Source: Thiobacillus denitrificans ATCC 25259 (lineage in GTDB: Bacteria; Pseudomonadota; Gammaproteobacteria; Burkholderiales; Thiobacillaceae). From it: DNA of 64,000 bases. Under the pieces are notes generated by a model. It was not told the DNA's origin, made no database searches, and worked only from the letters and a program-made list of their open reading frames with translations. The first letter of the stretch is position 1; each line of letters opens with the position of its first letter. The DNA lies in NCBI RefSeq assembly GCF_000012745.1, contig NC_007404.1, forward strand, positions 1,240,001 to 1,304,000, read 5' to 3'. Positions 37,362 through 50,907 of the stretch are shown here, one piece after another. The position numbers and the translations under genes were made by a program.

Positions 37362-40300
37362 TCAGCCGCGGCGCGGGAAAGCCGTGAAGAGGCCGCTCTG
37401 CGCACGGTCCTGCTCCAGCAGATTCACAAGGACATCCACGGTCTGGCCGGCCGGATCCCCCTGCAGCGACGCCTTCTTGTCGAGGACGGGCTCTCCATTT
37501 TCTGTTGTGGCGATGACTTCGGCTGCAACGCGCACCTGCTTCTTCACAAAACCGGTGGCTCGCACCTGAAAGAAATTGGCCATCGCTTGCACGTATTCCG
37601 GCGACAGTGGGGTCTCCAGATTGAAAATACGCACCTCGCCGTCCACTGCAAAGGCTTTGCGCACATCGGCCAGCTTGACATCCCCGTCGCTTGTGCTGAT
37701 TGGCGCTCCGCCGTTGAGTGAAATCAGCTTCTGAAGATCGAGCGCCGACAGCGTCGTTGGCTCGGCGTCACGGATCGTGAACGATTCGTCGGACTTGGTG
37801 TAAATGAACTCCCGGGTAAGGGCCAGCGACCGATTATTTTTGGCGTAGGCCACAATGTTGAGCGCGCGCATGCTGCCCGCCGGCAGCAAAGCCAAGGCAA
37901 ACAGCAAATCCCCGAAATCAGCGGCGAGCACCTTCCGGTCGCCGAGCAGCAAGGATCGGAAGTCCTCTGCTTTCGTCGGGGTCCAGGAATCGGCCGCGAT
38001 GATCTCTTCGATTTGCGCCCCGGCGGCGAGCTCCCGCGGCCCAGCATTGGTTTCCTGGTAGAAAAGAGCGTAGCCGCCGCCGATAAAGTCCCAGTCCTGC
38101 AGCGGTACGCCTTCGTCGGTGACCGCGGGCGTCGGCACCGGCGAGTCGGGCGCAAGGCCGATGAACGAACGCAGGGATTCGTCGTTGCCGATGATGCGGT
38201 CGAGCGCCGAGTTGCCCGTCGAGCGCGGCGCGGCCGGGCCTGAGGAGCCGCCTCCGCCGCCGCTTCCCGAGCTGCCGCTCGTCCCGCCGCCGCTTGTTCC
38301 CCCGCTTGTTCCGCCACCGCCGCTCGTGCCCCCGCCCGCGGGCGCCTTGCCGCCGGCGGCCTTGGCTTGTTCCTGCTGCTTCTTCTTGAGTTCCTCTTCC
38401 TTGTTGACGACGGCGCCGGCCTCGGTGATGTTCTTGTCCTGGATCGACTTGCCGAGCTTCGCCTTGGCCAGATCGGTCGCCGCCTGCACCTTGGCTTTTT
38501 CGAGGTCGGCCGCGATCTTGCGCCGCTCGGTGTCGGCGCTGACCGAGGTCTTCATCGCTTCGCCGGCCTGTTGCCCGACCGCGGTCGCGCCCGCCGCGGA
38601 TAGCTTGGCGGTTTCGGTCGCGAGCTTGATCGTGTCGGCGAGACCGCTCATGTCGCGGAACATCGCGCCGTTCTGGATCGCAGCGAGCGTGCCCGCGAGT
38701 CCCGTCGGGTCGGGCAGCGCCGCCGGCTGGCTGATGCTGACGAGCGGCTGGCTGAACTGGCCGGGGGTGAGGTTCACGTCGCGCGCGCGGCTGCCGGTCT
38801 GTATCGCCGCGATCTCCGATGGCTGGATCGGAATCGGCGAATCCTGCCAGTTGAAGAAGCGCGACATGTCGAGCTTCTCGGCGCAGTTGAAGCGGCCGAG
38901 CACGGCCTCGGCGAAGATGCCCCCGCTCGAAAGCGGCACGATGTCGACCTTGGACTGGCCGATCACGAGGCCGCGGCTGGCCATGAAATCGCGCCATTCC
39001 TGGTCGTTGACCGGGTCGGTGTTGATCTTGAACGCGAGCGCGTTGCCGACGATGCGCAGCGGAATCGGCTCCGCAACCTGGACCAGCGGGAAGTTTCGGC
39101 CATTGAGCGTGATGCTGAATGGCGCCAGCAGACCTGCGATCATCGCCGGGTCGAGGCTGCGGAACACGGCCTGGCTGTAGTGCAGGCGGTTGTCCATCAG
39201 GTGCTGCACCAGATTGACGTCGGCGCCCGCGGCGCGCACGTCGATGAGCTTGGTTTCCTGCGCGCCTTTTTCGACCGTCACGGTCGGCAGTTCGAGCGGG
39301 AACACGACGCCGTTGCGCGACAGCGCGAGCACGGCCGTCGCCGGCGTGTCCGCTGCCGGATTGCTGCCTTGCAGGGCGATGCGGTCGACCTCGCTGAGGG
39401 CGACGCTCGCAGACAGGTCGACGATGCGCGTGCCGTCACGCAGCACGAAGACGAGCTTGATCGTGCGCATCGTGCTCTGCACCGCGCCTTCCTCGATCTG
39501 CACGTCGGACGGCACGAACAGCGACTGCGAGTTGCGGCGTACGCTCGGCGTGCCGAAGAAGGACGAGAGCTTGGAAGCCGCGGATTCCCATAGCGTGCCG
39601 GCGACGTCGTCGGGACGGCCGGGGCGGGGCGGCCGCGTCGGAGGTTCCTCCTCCGGCTCCGGGGGCTCGGGCGGTTCGCCTTCGGGAACGGGTTCTTCCT
39701 CGCCGGGCGGGCGGCGGCGGCGCGCGAGCCGCGCGGGACGGATCAGGACGCGCGGATTCTCGAGCACCTCGGCGATCGAACCGCCGAGTCCCGGAAACAC
39801 CACGCGGCGCTCGGGAACGAGTTCGAGCATGTCGAAGTTCACGAGCGCGTCGCGCACGGCGGGGGTCAGCGCCGCGTCGATGAGCGCCGCGCGGAAGCGC
39901 CGCAGCAGGTCGACGTTGGCGAAGTCGATCAGGCGGAAGGGCACGAAGACGACGCGGTCGCAGCGCGTGAGCGCGATCTCGGTGCGGTAGATCTGCAGCA
40001 CCTCGTAGTACTGCACGGTCAGCGCGTGCATGTGGTTGTAGTTCGTGATGACGCGCGTCGACACGGCCTCGTGCTCGGTCTGGCTGACTTCGCGCACCAC
40101 CGACGCGCGTCGCGTGCGTGATGCGTGCGCGTGCTGATGCGTGCGGTCGCTGGCGTTTTGCAGCATCGACGCGCCGACTTCGCGGCTGCCCGCGCTCGTC
40201 GCATAGCTGTCGGCCGAGGTCGACGTCTTGGAGAGACTCGCGCTCACCCCGCCGCCGAAGGGGCCGATCGAGATGCCCGCGGATGCGCCGACCTGCTTGG

Positions 40301-41234
40301 TCGTCGACTGACTTTCGGTATGCGAGAACCCGCTCTGCGCTTCGCGCGCGACCGCCTGCGTGACTTCGCTGATGCTGCGGTTGCGGGAAGTGTCCTGAGC
40401 GAGTTCCTCGGTCTCGCCCAAGACCTCGGTTTGCCCGGCGCTCTCTTTTCTGGACCAGTCGACGACCGCGAGGCGTGTGCTCTCGCCCGCGGCGAGCGCC
40501 ATGCTGTGCAGCAGATGGCCGAGCGTGACGCCCTGCATGAACCACGACTGATTCAGCGTCAGCAGCATGCCGAGCCCGAGCGTGCTGAAGCCGAAGTCGG
40601 CGTCGGTCACGCGCGTCGCGTCGATCGGCGTGAACTGCGGACTCGAGATGTCGATCAGCGGCGGCGCGTTGTCGGGGCGCAGGATTTCGTCGAGCACGAG
40701 CGAGGTGTATTGCACGCGCTCGGTCGGGAACTCGCCCGACTTCGGCACCAGGTCCGCCGGGCTCTCTGGGTCGAAGGCCTCGAGCTGTTCGGGAAAGAAC
40801 GCGCGGTTGAGGATTTCGCGCGCGGCGCGAAACGGCGGATAGACCGACAGATCGCGCACGGTGACAACGCCGAGCGCGTTCTGCACCGCGGCTGCGTCGG
40901 CGATGTCGGCGAGGATGTCGATCGATTCGTTGCGCAGATCGGCGACCGCGATGCTGTCGGCGATTCCCGGTTTGAGAAGATCGGAGACGGGGCGGCCGAA
41001 GCGGTTCATCGCGTTGGCGGGGTCGTCGGCGGCGCGCTCGATCTCGACCGCGGCATCGAAGACGCTCGACATGGCAAGATCGAAGATCGTCCGGATGCCG
41101 AGCGTGCCGAGCGCCGCGAGCGCATCGGCATCGACGCCCAGCAGGCGGTCGGGCGGCAGGTTGAGCACCTCGGCCAGCGGCACGAGCTGGGCTTCGGAGA
41201 CCAGCAGGTCGGTCGGGTCGGTTGTTAGGGGCAT
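37362..41234 (-). CDS. Very large unknown protein with disordered linkers (1290 residues)
   Basis: A GGAAAGGAG ribosome site precedes the ATG at 41234. I see no signal peptide or long transmembrane helix. Residues 1-120 are helical (PLAEVLNLPPDRLLGVDADALAAL). Residues ~245-395 are Ser/Thr/Gln-rich with a glycine-rich stretch, and end in a conserved-looking block NYNHMHALTVQYYEVLQIYR (~397-416). A Pro/Glu linker is at ~505-535. A charged coiled-coil-like region is at ~865-955, followed by a Gly/Ser/Thr tract (~965-1001) and a C-terminal alpha/beta region. I do not recognise a named family. Codon use matches the chromosome, so it is not an obvious recent import. Confidence 0.85.
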   Translation of the reverse strand: MPLTTDPTDLLVSEAQLVPLAEVLNLPPDRLLGVDADALAALGTLGIRTIFDLAMSSVFDAAVEIERAADDPANAMNRFGRPVSDLLKPGIADSIAVADLRNESIDILADIADAAAVQNALGVVTVRDLSVYPPFRAAREILNRAFFPEQLEAFDPESPADLVPKSGEFPTERVQYTSLVLDEILRPDNAPPLIDISSPQFTPIDATRVTDADFGFSTLGLGMLLTLNQSWFMQGVTLGHLLHSMALAAGESTRLAVVDWSRKESAGQTEVLGETEELAQDTSRNRSISEVTQAVAREAQSGFSHTESQSTTKQVGASAGISIGPFGGGVSASLSKTSTSADSYATSAGSREVGASMLQNASDRTHQHAHASRTRRASVVREVSQTEHEAVSTRVITNYNHMHALTVQYYEVLQIYRTEIALTRCDRVVFVPFRLIDFANVDLLRRFRAALIDAALTPAVRDALVNFDMLELVPERRVVFPGLGGSIAEVLENPRVLIRPARLARRRRPPGEEEPVPEGEPPEPPEPEEEPPTRPPRPGRPDDVAGTLWESAASKLSSFFGTPSVRRNSQSLFVPSDVQIEEGAVQSTMRTIKLVFVLRDGTRIVDLSASVALSEVDRIALQGSNPAADTPATAVLALSRNGVVFPLELPTVTVEKGAQETKLIDVRAAGADVNLVQHLMDNRLHYSQAVFRSLDPAMIAGLLAPFSITLNGRNFPLVQVAEPIPLRIVGNALAFKINTDPVNDQEWRDFMASRGLVIGQSKVDIVPLSSGGIFAEAVLGRFNCAEKLDMSRFFNWQDSPIPIQPSEIAAIQTGSRARDVNLTPGQFSQPLVSISQPAALPDPTGLAGTLAAIQNGAMFRDMSGLADTIKLATETAKLSAAGATAVGQQAGEAMKTSVSADTERRKIAADLEKAKVQAATDLAKAKLGKSIQDKNITEAGAVVNKEEELKKKQQEQAKAAGGKAPAGGGTSGGGGTSGGTSGGGTSGSSGSGGGGGSSGPAAPRSTGNSALDRIIGNDESLRSFIGLAPDSPVPTPAVTDEGVPLQDWDFIGGGYALFYQETNAGPRELAAGAQIEEIIAADSWTPTKAEDFRSLLLGDRKVLAADFGDLLFALALLPAGSMRALNIVAYAKNNRSLALTREFIYTKSDESFTIRDAEPTTLSALDLQKLISLNGGAPISTSDGDVKLADVRKAFAVDGEVRIFNLETPLSPEYVQAMANFFQVRATGFVKKQVRVAAEVIATTENGEPVLDKKASLQGDPAGQTVDVLVNLLEQDRAQSGLFTAFPRRG

Positions 41235-41335
41235 GTCGTGCTCCTTTCCGGGAGTCCCTGGAGATCAGGCCGACGGAACCGCCGCCGACGTCCAGGATGG
41301 AATGGGTTATACAGCCTTGGGTGGCGGGACCGCTT

Positions 41336-41581
41336 TCATCGCCACGCCCACAGGGGCGAGACGTCGGCCGAACCGGCGGGGCGGTCGACAGCCCCAAAAG
41401 CCACCGACGGTGTGGCGCCGCCGCGGCGCTCCTTGCAGCCGACCAGCATCAGCAGCAGGGGCAGCAATAGCAGGACGATGAGGGTCAGACGCAGGAGGTC
41501 GTTGGCGAGGCAGCGTGGCTTGAGACCACAACCGCAGCACTTCGGGTCGGGCGCGCGCGTGTCCTTGGCGGGCGCATGCAT
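41336..41581 (-). CDS. Possible small lipoprotein or membrane peptide
   Basis: The 81-residue frame has a Cys-rich N-terminus (KCCGCGLKPRC) and one strong hydrophobic helix ending in a lipobox-like LMLVGCKERR. Its third codon positions are strongly GC-rich, as in real genes here. The position before the hydrophobic stretch is long for a lipoprotein signal, so an internal start is possible. It lies about 100 bases upstream of the 1290-residue gene on the same strand. Nothing convincing fills 41582-41864. Confidence 0.4.
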   Translation of the reverse strand: MHAPAKDTRAPDPKCCGCGLKPRCLANDLLRLTLIVLLLLPLLLMLVGCKERRGGATPSVAFGAVDRPAGSADVSPLWAWR

Positions 41582-41864
41582 GTCAGGCGCTTCTTCCGGG
41601 CGGGCGGAGCGGGGAACAATGGGAGTTGGACCGGGTCGTGTGCGCCACGCCGGCGTGGAATGCGCTTTGCGATCGGCTTCGTGGCCCGCGCGGCCGGCTG
41701 GCCCCCGGGTCCGCTCCCCGCCAGTGCGTACGCATCTTCATCGCGCCGTCCCTCCGCGTAAGTCACCGGCAGCGGGCCCTGCGAGCCCATGTCATGCGCG
41801 GCGACAGACTGCAAGATAGGTCAGCGGCGCACCGATTCCTATACGACTTTAGTCGTAACGCCGA

Positions 41865-43133
41865 TCAGGGCGCAGGTGAGAAGCAGCGCGTCCCCTCCAG
41901 CGCGAGGCGCGCAGCACCATAAGCCGCGTCGGTGTGGGTCGCGGGCGCGACCGGCACGTTCAGGAGGCGGGCGCGTATTCCGGTCCAGGCAGCGTTGCGG
42001 GCGCCGCCGCCCGCAGTGCGGACGCGCGCGGGCGGGGTCGCGCCGAGTTCGGCCAACAGGCCGTAGCCGCGCGCCTCGATCCGCGCGAGGCTTTCGAGCA
42101 GACCGTGCAGGAATTCGCGGTCGTCGCGCGGGCGCGGCGCGAGCCGCGGCGCGAGCGCCGGGTCGTTGACCGGGAAGCGTTCGCCGGGCCGCGGCAAGGG
42201 CATGTAAGCGAGCGGGCTCGCGAGGCTCGCGTCGATCCCGGCGCTGAGCGCGGCCAGCTGGCGGTCGTCGAAGAACTGCCGCAGCACCGCGCCGCCGGCG
42301 TTGCTCGCGCCGCCGGCGAGCCAGCGCCCGCCGAACCAGTGCGAATAGATGCCGTGCGCGCCGGACTCGACGCGGACGTCGGACAGCAGCTTCAATACCA
42401 GCGTGCTGCCGAGCGAGGTCACGGCGTCGCCGCTTCGCTGCATGCCCGAGGCGAGGAAGGCGGCGATCGAGTCGGTCGTGCCGGCGTGGACCATGCAGCC
42501 CGGGTTCACCCCCAGGTAGCGGGCGCGCGGTCTCGACACGGTCGCGAGCCGGGTCCCGGGGGCGAGCGCCACCGGGAGGTAGTCGACGTCGGCGAGGTAG
42601 TCGACCCAGGCGGGCCAGCGCAGGTCTTCGAGATCGAAGCCCATCTTCAGCGCATTGTGATAGTCGGTCATGCCGACGCGGCCGCTCAACATGCCGGCGA
42701 GCCAGTCGGCCTGATTGAGGTAGAGGCGCGCGCCGGTGAGCCCGAGGCGCTTTTTCAACCAGAGGATCTTGGCGAGTCCCGAGGTCGGGGCGGCGGCCGC
42801 GTGGTCGGAGGTCGCGGTCTTCGCGATCAGCGCCGCTTCCTCGACGGCCCGGCCGTCGTCGTAGAGCAGCGGCGGGTGCCGCGGGCTCAGCTCCTCGTCG
42901 CAGGCGAGCACCGTGCCCGAGGTGCCGTCGAGTGCGATGTCGCTCAGCGCCGAACGGACGACGGCGGGAAGCGCGGCGACGAGATCCCACAGCGCCTCGC
43001 GCCAGACCCCGGCACGCTCGTAATCCTCGAGGGTTCCGAAGTCGCGTTTATCCTCGACGACGACCGCGCCCTGGGCGTCGATGACACAGGCGCGGGCGCC
43101 CGTGGTGCCGAAGTCGATTCCGAGGAAATACAA
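41865..43133 (-). CDS. FGGY-family carbohydrate kinase
   Basis: The 422-residue protein has phosphate-binding LGIDFGTTGARACVID, ALDGTSGTVLACD, the substrate/catalytic region MVHAGTTDSIAAFLASG and an adenosine motif TAGGGARNAAWTGIRARLL. It is shorter than typical xylulokinase (~490) and resembles the D-ribulose/xylulose kinase-1 subgroup of cyanobacteria and plants; the exact sugar is unproven. The start appears to be TTG at 43133, seven bases from the queF stop. It is probably co-transcribed with queF. Confidence 0.85.
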   Translation of the reverse strand: MYFLGIDFGTTGARACVIDAQGAVVVEDKRDFGTLEDYERAGVWREALWDLVAALPAVVRSALSDIALDGTSGTVLACDEELSPRHPPLLYDDGRAVEEAALIAKTATSDHAAAAPTSGLAKILWLKKRLGLTGARLYLNQADWLAGMLSGRVGMTDYHNALKMGFDLEDLRWPAWVDYLADVDYLPVALAPGTRLATVSRPRARYLGVNPGCMVHAGTTDSIAAFLASGMQRSGDAVTSLGSTLVLKLLSDVRVESGAHGIYSHWFGGRWLAGGASNAGGAVLRQFFDDRQLAALSAGIDASLASPLAYMPLPRPGERFPVNDPALAPRLAPRPRDDREFLHGLLESLARIEARGYGLLAELGATPPARVRTAGGGARNAAWTGIRARLLNVPVAPATHTDAAYGAARLALEGTRCFSPAP

Positions 43134-43137
43134 GGAA

Positions 43138-43557
43138 TTATCCGCGCGTATTCGACTGGTGCTCGAACTGCGTCAGGTCCACGCGCGGCGCCGGCTGCCA
43201 GCCGTCCTTGCGATGCTCGGCAACGACGTTGGTGAAGATGCCGCCGCGCACGTAGAACTTGGCGGTCAGCCGCATGTAGCGCGGGTCCGTCGCGGCGACG
43301 AGGTCATCGAGGATGCGGTTGGTGACGTCCTCGTGGAAATGCCCCTCGTCGCGGAAGCTCCACATGTAGAGTTTCAGGCTCTTGAGTTCGACGCAGGCCT
43401 GGTTGGGGATGTAGTCGAGCACGAGCGTGGCGAAATCGGGCTGCCCGGTCTTGGGGCAAAGACACGTGAATTCAGGGACCTCCATGTGGATGTGAAAGTC
43501 GCGTCCGGGCTTGGGGTTGGGGAAGGTTTCGAGGGTCTTGCTCGGCGTGGAGGGCAT
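43138..43557 (-). CDS. queF: NADPH-dependent 7-cyano-7-deazaguanine reductase
   Basis: The 139-residue unimodular QueF reduces preQ0 to preQ1 in queuosine synthesis. [17 protein letters not shown] holds the catalytic Cys; [20 protein letters not shown] is the family signature (E(S/L)K(S/A)xK(L/Y)(Y/F/W)). No preQ1 riboswitch is evident in the ~90 bases between it and the divergent smc gene. Confidence 0.96.
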   Translation of the reverse strand: MPSTPSKTLETFPNPKPGRDFHIHMEVPEFTCLCPKTGQPDFATLVLDYIPNQACVELKSLKLYMWSFRDEGHFHEDVTNRILDDLVAATDPRYMRLTAKFYVRGGIFTNVVAEHRKDGWQPAPRVDLTQFEHQSNTRG

Positions 43558-43646
43558 AAAAAAGCTCGGTGTAGAATGGGCGGCGGAAAAAGCGTCCGCC
43601 CGGGACGCTCGGGGACACCATTATATAAAGCTAAGGTTGCACGGTC

Positions 43647-48501
<4,855 letters not shown>

Positions 48502-48505
48502 GGTC

Positions 48506-49918
48506 TCAGCCCGGCGGTGGCAGGCCGTCTTCGCCTCGCCCGAGATTGATCAAGGGATCGTATTCGGGCTCGAGCCGCAGCAGGATGTCGTAGTAGTTGC
48601 GGATGTTCTCGGCGAAGCGCAGCGCTTCGCCGCCGCGCGCATAGCCGTATTTCATGACCTTCGCGTAGCTGCCGCGGCTCAGGTAGGGCAGCGCCTCCTT
48701 GACGTCCGCCCAGCTGTTCGGGTCGCCGCCGCGTGCCTGCGCGATCCGCCGCGCGTCCTCGAGGTGGCCCTGACCCTGGTTGTAGGCAGCGAGCGCGAGC
48801 CAAGTGCGATCCGGCTCGGCGATGCGTGCGGGAAGCGCGTCCTTCAACAGCGCCAGATAGCGTGCGCCGCCGAGGATGCTCTCGCGCGCGTTGAGGCGGT
48901 CGCTGACCCCCATGCGGTCCGCCGTCTCGCCGGTCAGCATCATCACGCCGCGCACGCCGGTTGGCGAGGTCGCCAGACGGTTCCACTGCGATTCCTGGTA
49001 GCCGATCGCGGCGAGCAGACGCCAGTCGATTCCGCTCAGCGTCTGCGCTTCCTGGAAATGCTCGCGCAGGTCTGGAAGGCGTTGCGGGCGGCGTTGCAGG
49101 ATGCCGAGAATGTCGCTGCTGCCCAGGCGCTTGACGTGCCCGAAGTAGCGTTCCAGCGCGCGCTTGATCGTGCCGTCCGAGCGCGCGCGTTCGACGAAGC
49201 GTGCGAGCGCGTTGCGAAAGGCGTGCGAACTGCCGGGCGACAGCGCCCAGACGATTTTTTGCTTGTACGGCAGATCGAAGGCGACGGCGAGGCCGGGATA
49301 GAAGTTGCGCATCGCGTCGAAATCCATGCCGTTGATGATCACCGCGTCGTACTTGCCCGCCTGCAGTTGCGCGAGCAATTCCTCGGGCCAGACGTTCTCC
49401 ACCGCGGCCCAGCTGAGTTCCGGGTGCTTGCGTTTCAGCCGCATGAGCATCGGGCCGTGCCCGGAGCCGATGATGAATGCGAGTTTTTTTCCGGCGAGTC
49501 CGGCGACGCCGCGCGGCGCGCGATCGGCTGTGCGATAGACGACGTGGACTGGGGTCTCGAACAGGATCGGACCGGAGATCAGGTGGCGGTCCTTGACCAC
49601 GGCCTGCGGCAGCGCAGCCGCCGCGAGATGGATTTCGCGCCGCTCGAGCATGTCGAACAGCGCCTGTGGCCGGGACTTTTCGGTCCAACTGAGCGTCCAG
49701 TTTTGTGCGCGGCTGAATGCGAGGATGAGGTCGTGTTCGAATCCCGCGGTTTCGCCGTCGTGGCCGATGTAAAAGGTGGCCGGACTGTTGCGTGTCCCGA
49801 CGCGCAATTCGCCGCTCGTTTCCGGCGGCGGCGCGGGCCGGCTGCAGGCGCTCAGCGCGAGCACCAGCAGCAACGAAGCGAATTTCCCGGCCGCTCCCTT
49901 TGTCTTGAGGCTGGGCAT
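48506..49918 (-). CDS. mltF: Membrane-bound lytic murein transglycosylase F
   Basis: The 470-residue lipoprotein (lipobox LALSAC) has a periplasmic SBP_bac_3-like domain (ELRVGTRNSPATFYIG to about residue 270) followed by a lytic transglycosylase domain with catalytic Glu in AAIGYQESQWNRLATSPTGVRGVMML and the later LAAYNQGQGHLEDARR. It cleaves peptidoglycan with 1,6-anhydro product formation at the outer membrane. Confidence 0.95.
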   Translation of the reverse strand: MPSLKTKGAAGKFASLLLVLALSACSRPAPPPETSGELRVGTRNSPATFYIGHDGETAGFEHDLILAFSRAQNWTLSWTEKSRPQALFDMLERREIHLAAAALPQAVVKDRHLISGPILFETPVHVVYRTADRAPRGVAGLAGKKLAFIIGSGHGPMLMRLKRKHPELSWAAVENVWPEELLAQLQAGKYDAVIINGMDFDAMRNFYPGLAVAFDLPYKQKIVWALSPGSSHAFRNALARFVERARSDGTIKRALERYFGHVKRLGSSDILGILQRRPQRLPDLREHFQEAQTLSGIDWRLLAAIGYQESQWNRLATSPTGVRGVMMLTGETADRMGVSDRLNARESILGGARYLALLKDALPARIAEPDRTWLALAAYNQGQGHLEDARRIAQARGGDPNSWADVKEALPYLSRGSYAKVMKYGYARGGEALRFAENIRNYYDILLRLEPEYDPLINLGRGEDGLPPPG

Positions 49919-49996
49919 GCGCGCAGTCTGACCGAGTGTGAAATTTTCGTCCAGCAGGCGCGCGCTGGCGCCGACTCGGTTACAATACGCGCCGCC

Positions 49997-50086
<90 letters not shown>

Positions 50087-50096
50087 ACAGATGAGA

Positions 50097-50124
50097 AAAA
50101 AGCGCCCCCGTGGCGCTTTTTTTG
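50097..50124 (+). terminator. Rho-independent terminator after tRNA-Ser
   Basis: AGCGCC/GGCGCT form a six-base stem with loop CCCGT followed by seven T. A run of A on the left side could let it work in both directions. Confidence 0.85.
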
Positions 50125-50847
50125 CGCCCCGGCTCGACGCTGCCTCGCGCCTCTCACGTATTCCTGTCCTCGCTTTCACCCGGGCCGACCCGGTGCCACG
50201 TGGTGGCAGACGAGGACGCATAAGCCCTCACGCCTCCGGGACGATCGGAGGTGCCGTTGAACTTCGTGCGCTGAGCCTCGGTCGCTAGACGGCGAGACCT
50301 TTCCGCGGACCTTGCGCGCGTCGCGCCTCAGCGATCAATTGTTTTTATCGCCTGTTCCACGCGGCAAAGATCGGGTGTCTAATGGCGACTGAATCGCAGA
50401 ACATCCTATAAAGCAGGGAGCGATGTGAGAGATTCTTGAAGATGCCGATGGATAAAAGTGTTGCGCTGCTGTACTTCGTCCGGACGCCCCGTTGCCACGG
50501 GTCGGAGCGAGGACTTCGCAGCGAGGCCGGGCCCCCTCGGCGAGCGTCGAGCCGGGGAACGCACCGGCGAAGCGGGCTCGGATGGTAGTTCGGCACGCCC
50601 GCTTTTCTGAACCTGATCTGCGGCGCGCAGGCGCCAGCGATTTTCCCTTCCCCAAGCCGCACAGCGCGTTTCGCGCGATCGCGCACGTCCGCGCCGCCCT
50701 CGTTGTAGAAGCTACAACCCTTTACGACCGTTTGGGGCGAACCCGCGTAGCCGGCTCGAACCATGACGCGGCGCGAGCCTCGGTCGCCTCGACAGGTCGC
50801 GGCACCAATCGTCCTCAACCCGGTCGAATCGTTGCCGCTATTGGGTA
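50125..50847. other. Long intergenic region upstream of prkA
   Basis: About 720 bases with no gene I can support; the open frames are short, overlap one another and have no recognisable product. It contains the palindrome at 50702-50718 and leads into the sigma-54 promoter, so it is probably the control region of the prkA operon. Confidence 0.5.
50702..50718. promoter_or_regulatory. Perfect palindrome, candidate enhancer site for the prkA promoter
   Basis: GTTGTAG-AAG-CTACAAC is a perfect 7-base inverted repeat about 130 bases upstream of the -24 element. This distance suits an upstream activator site for a sigma-54 enhancer-binding protein. The assignment is inferred; it does not match the NtrC consensus. 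Confidence 0.45.
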
Positions 50848-50862
50848 TGGCACGATCGTTGC
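50848..50862 (+). promoter_or_regulatory. Sigma-54 (-24/-12) promoter of the prkA operon
   Basis: TGGCACGATCGTTGC matches the TGGCAC-N5-TTGC consensus with correct spacing. It lies 46 bases upstream of the prkA ATG. In Escherichia coli the orthologous yeaGH genes respond to nitrogen stress and NtrC, consistent with this control. Confidence 0.8.
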
Positions 50863-50907
50863 GAGTTTCGAGTCAGCGCATCATCGATCAACGAGCAGGA
50901 GTACGTC

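Noticed and set aside
41485-41814. A 109-codon - strand frame
   Set aside because: It has no recognisable domain and its end overlaps the better supported 81-residue frame in another reading frame.
43558-43646. Possible preQ1 riboswitch upstream of queF
   Set aside because: The short leader lacks the expected hairpin and A-rich tail pattern of preQ1 aptamers.
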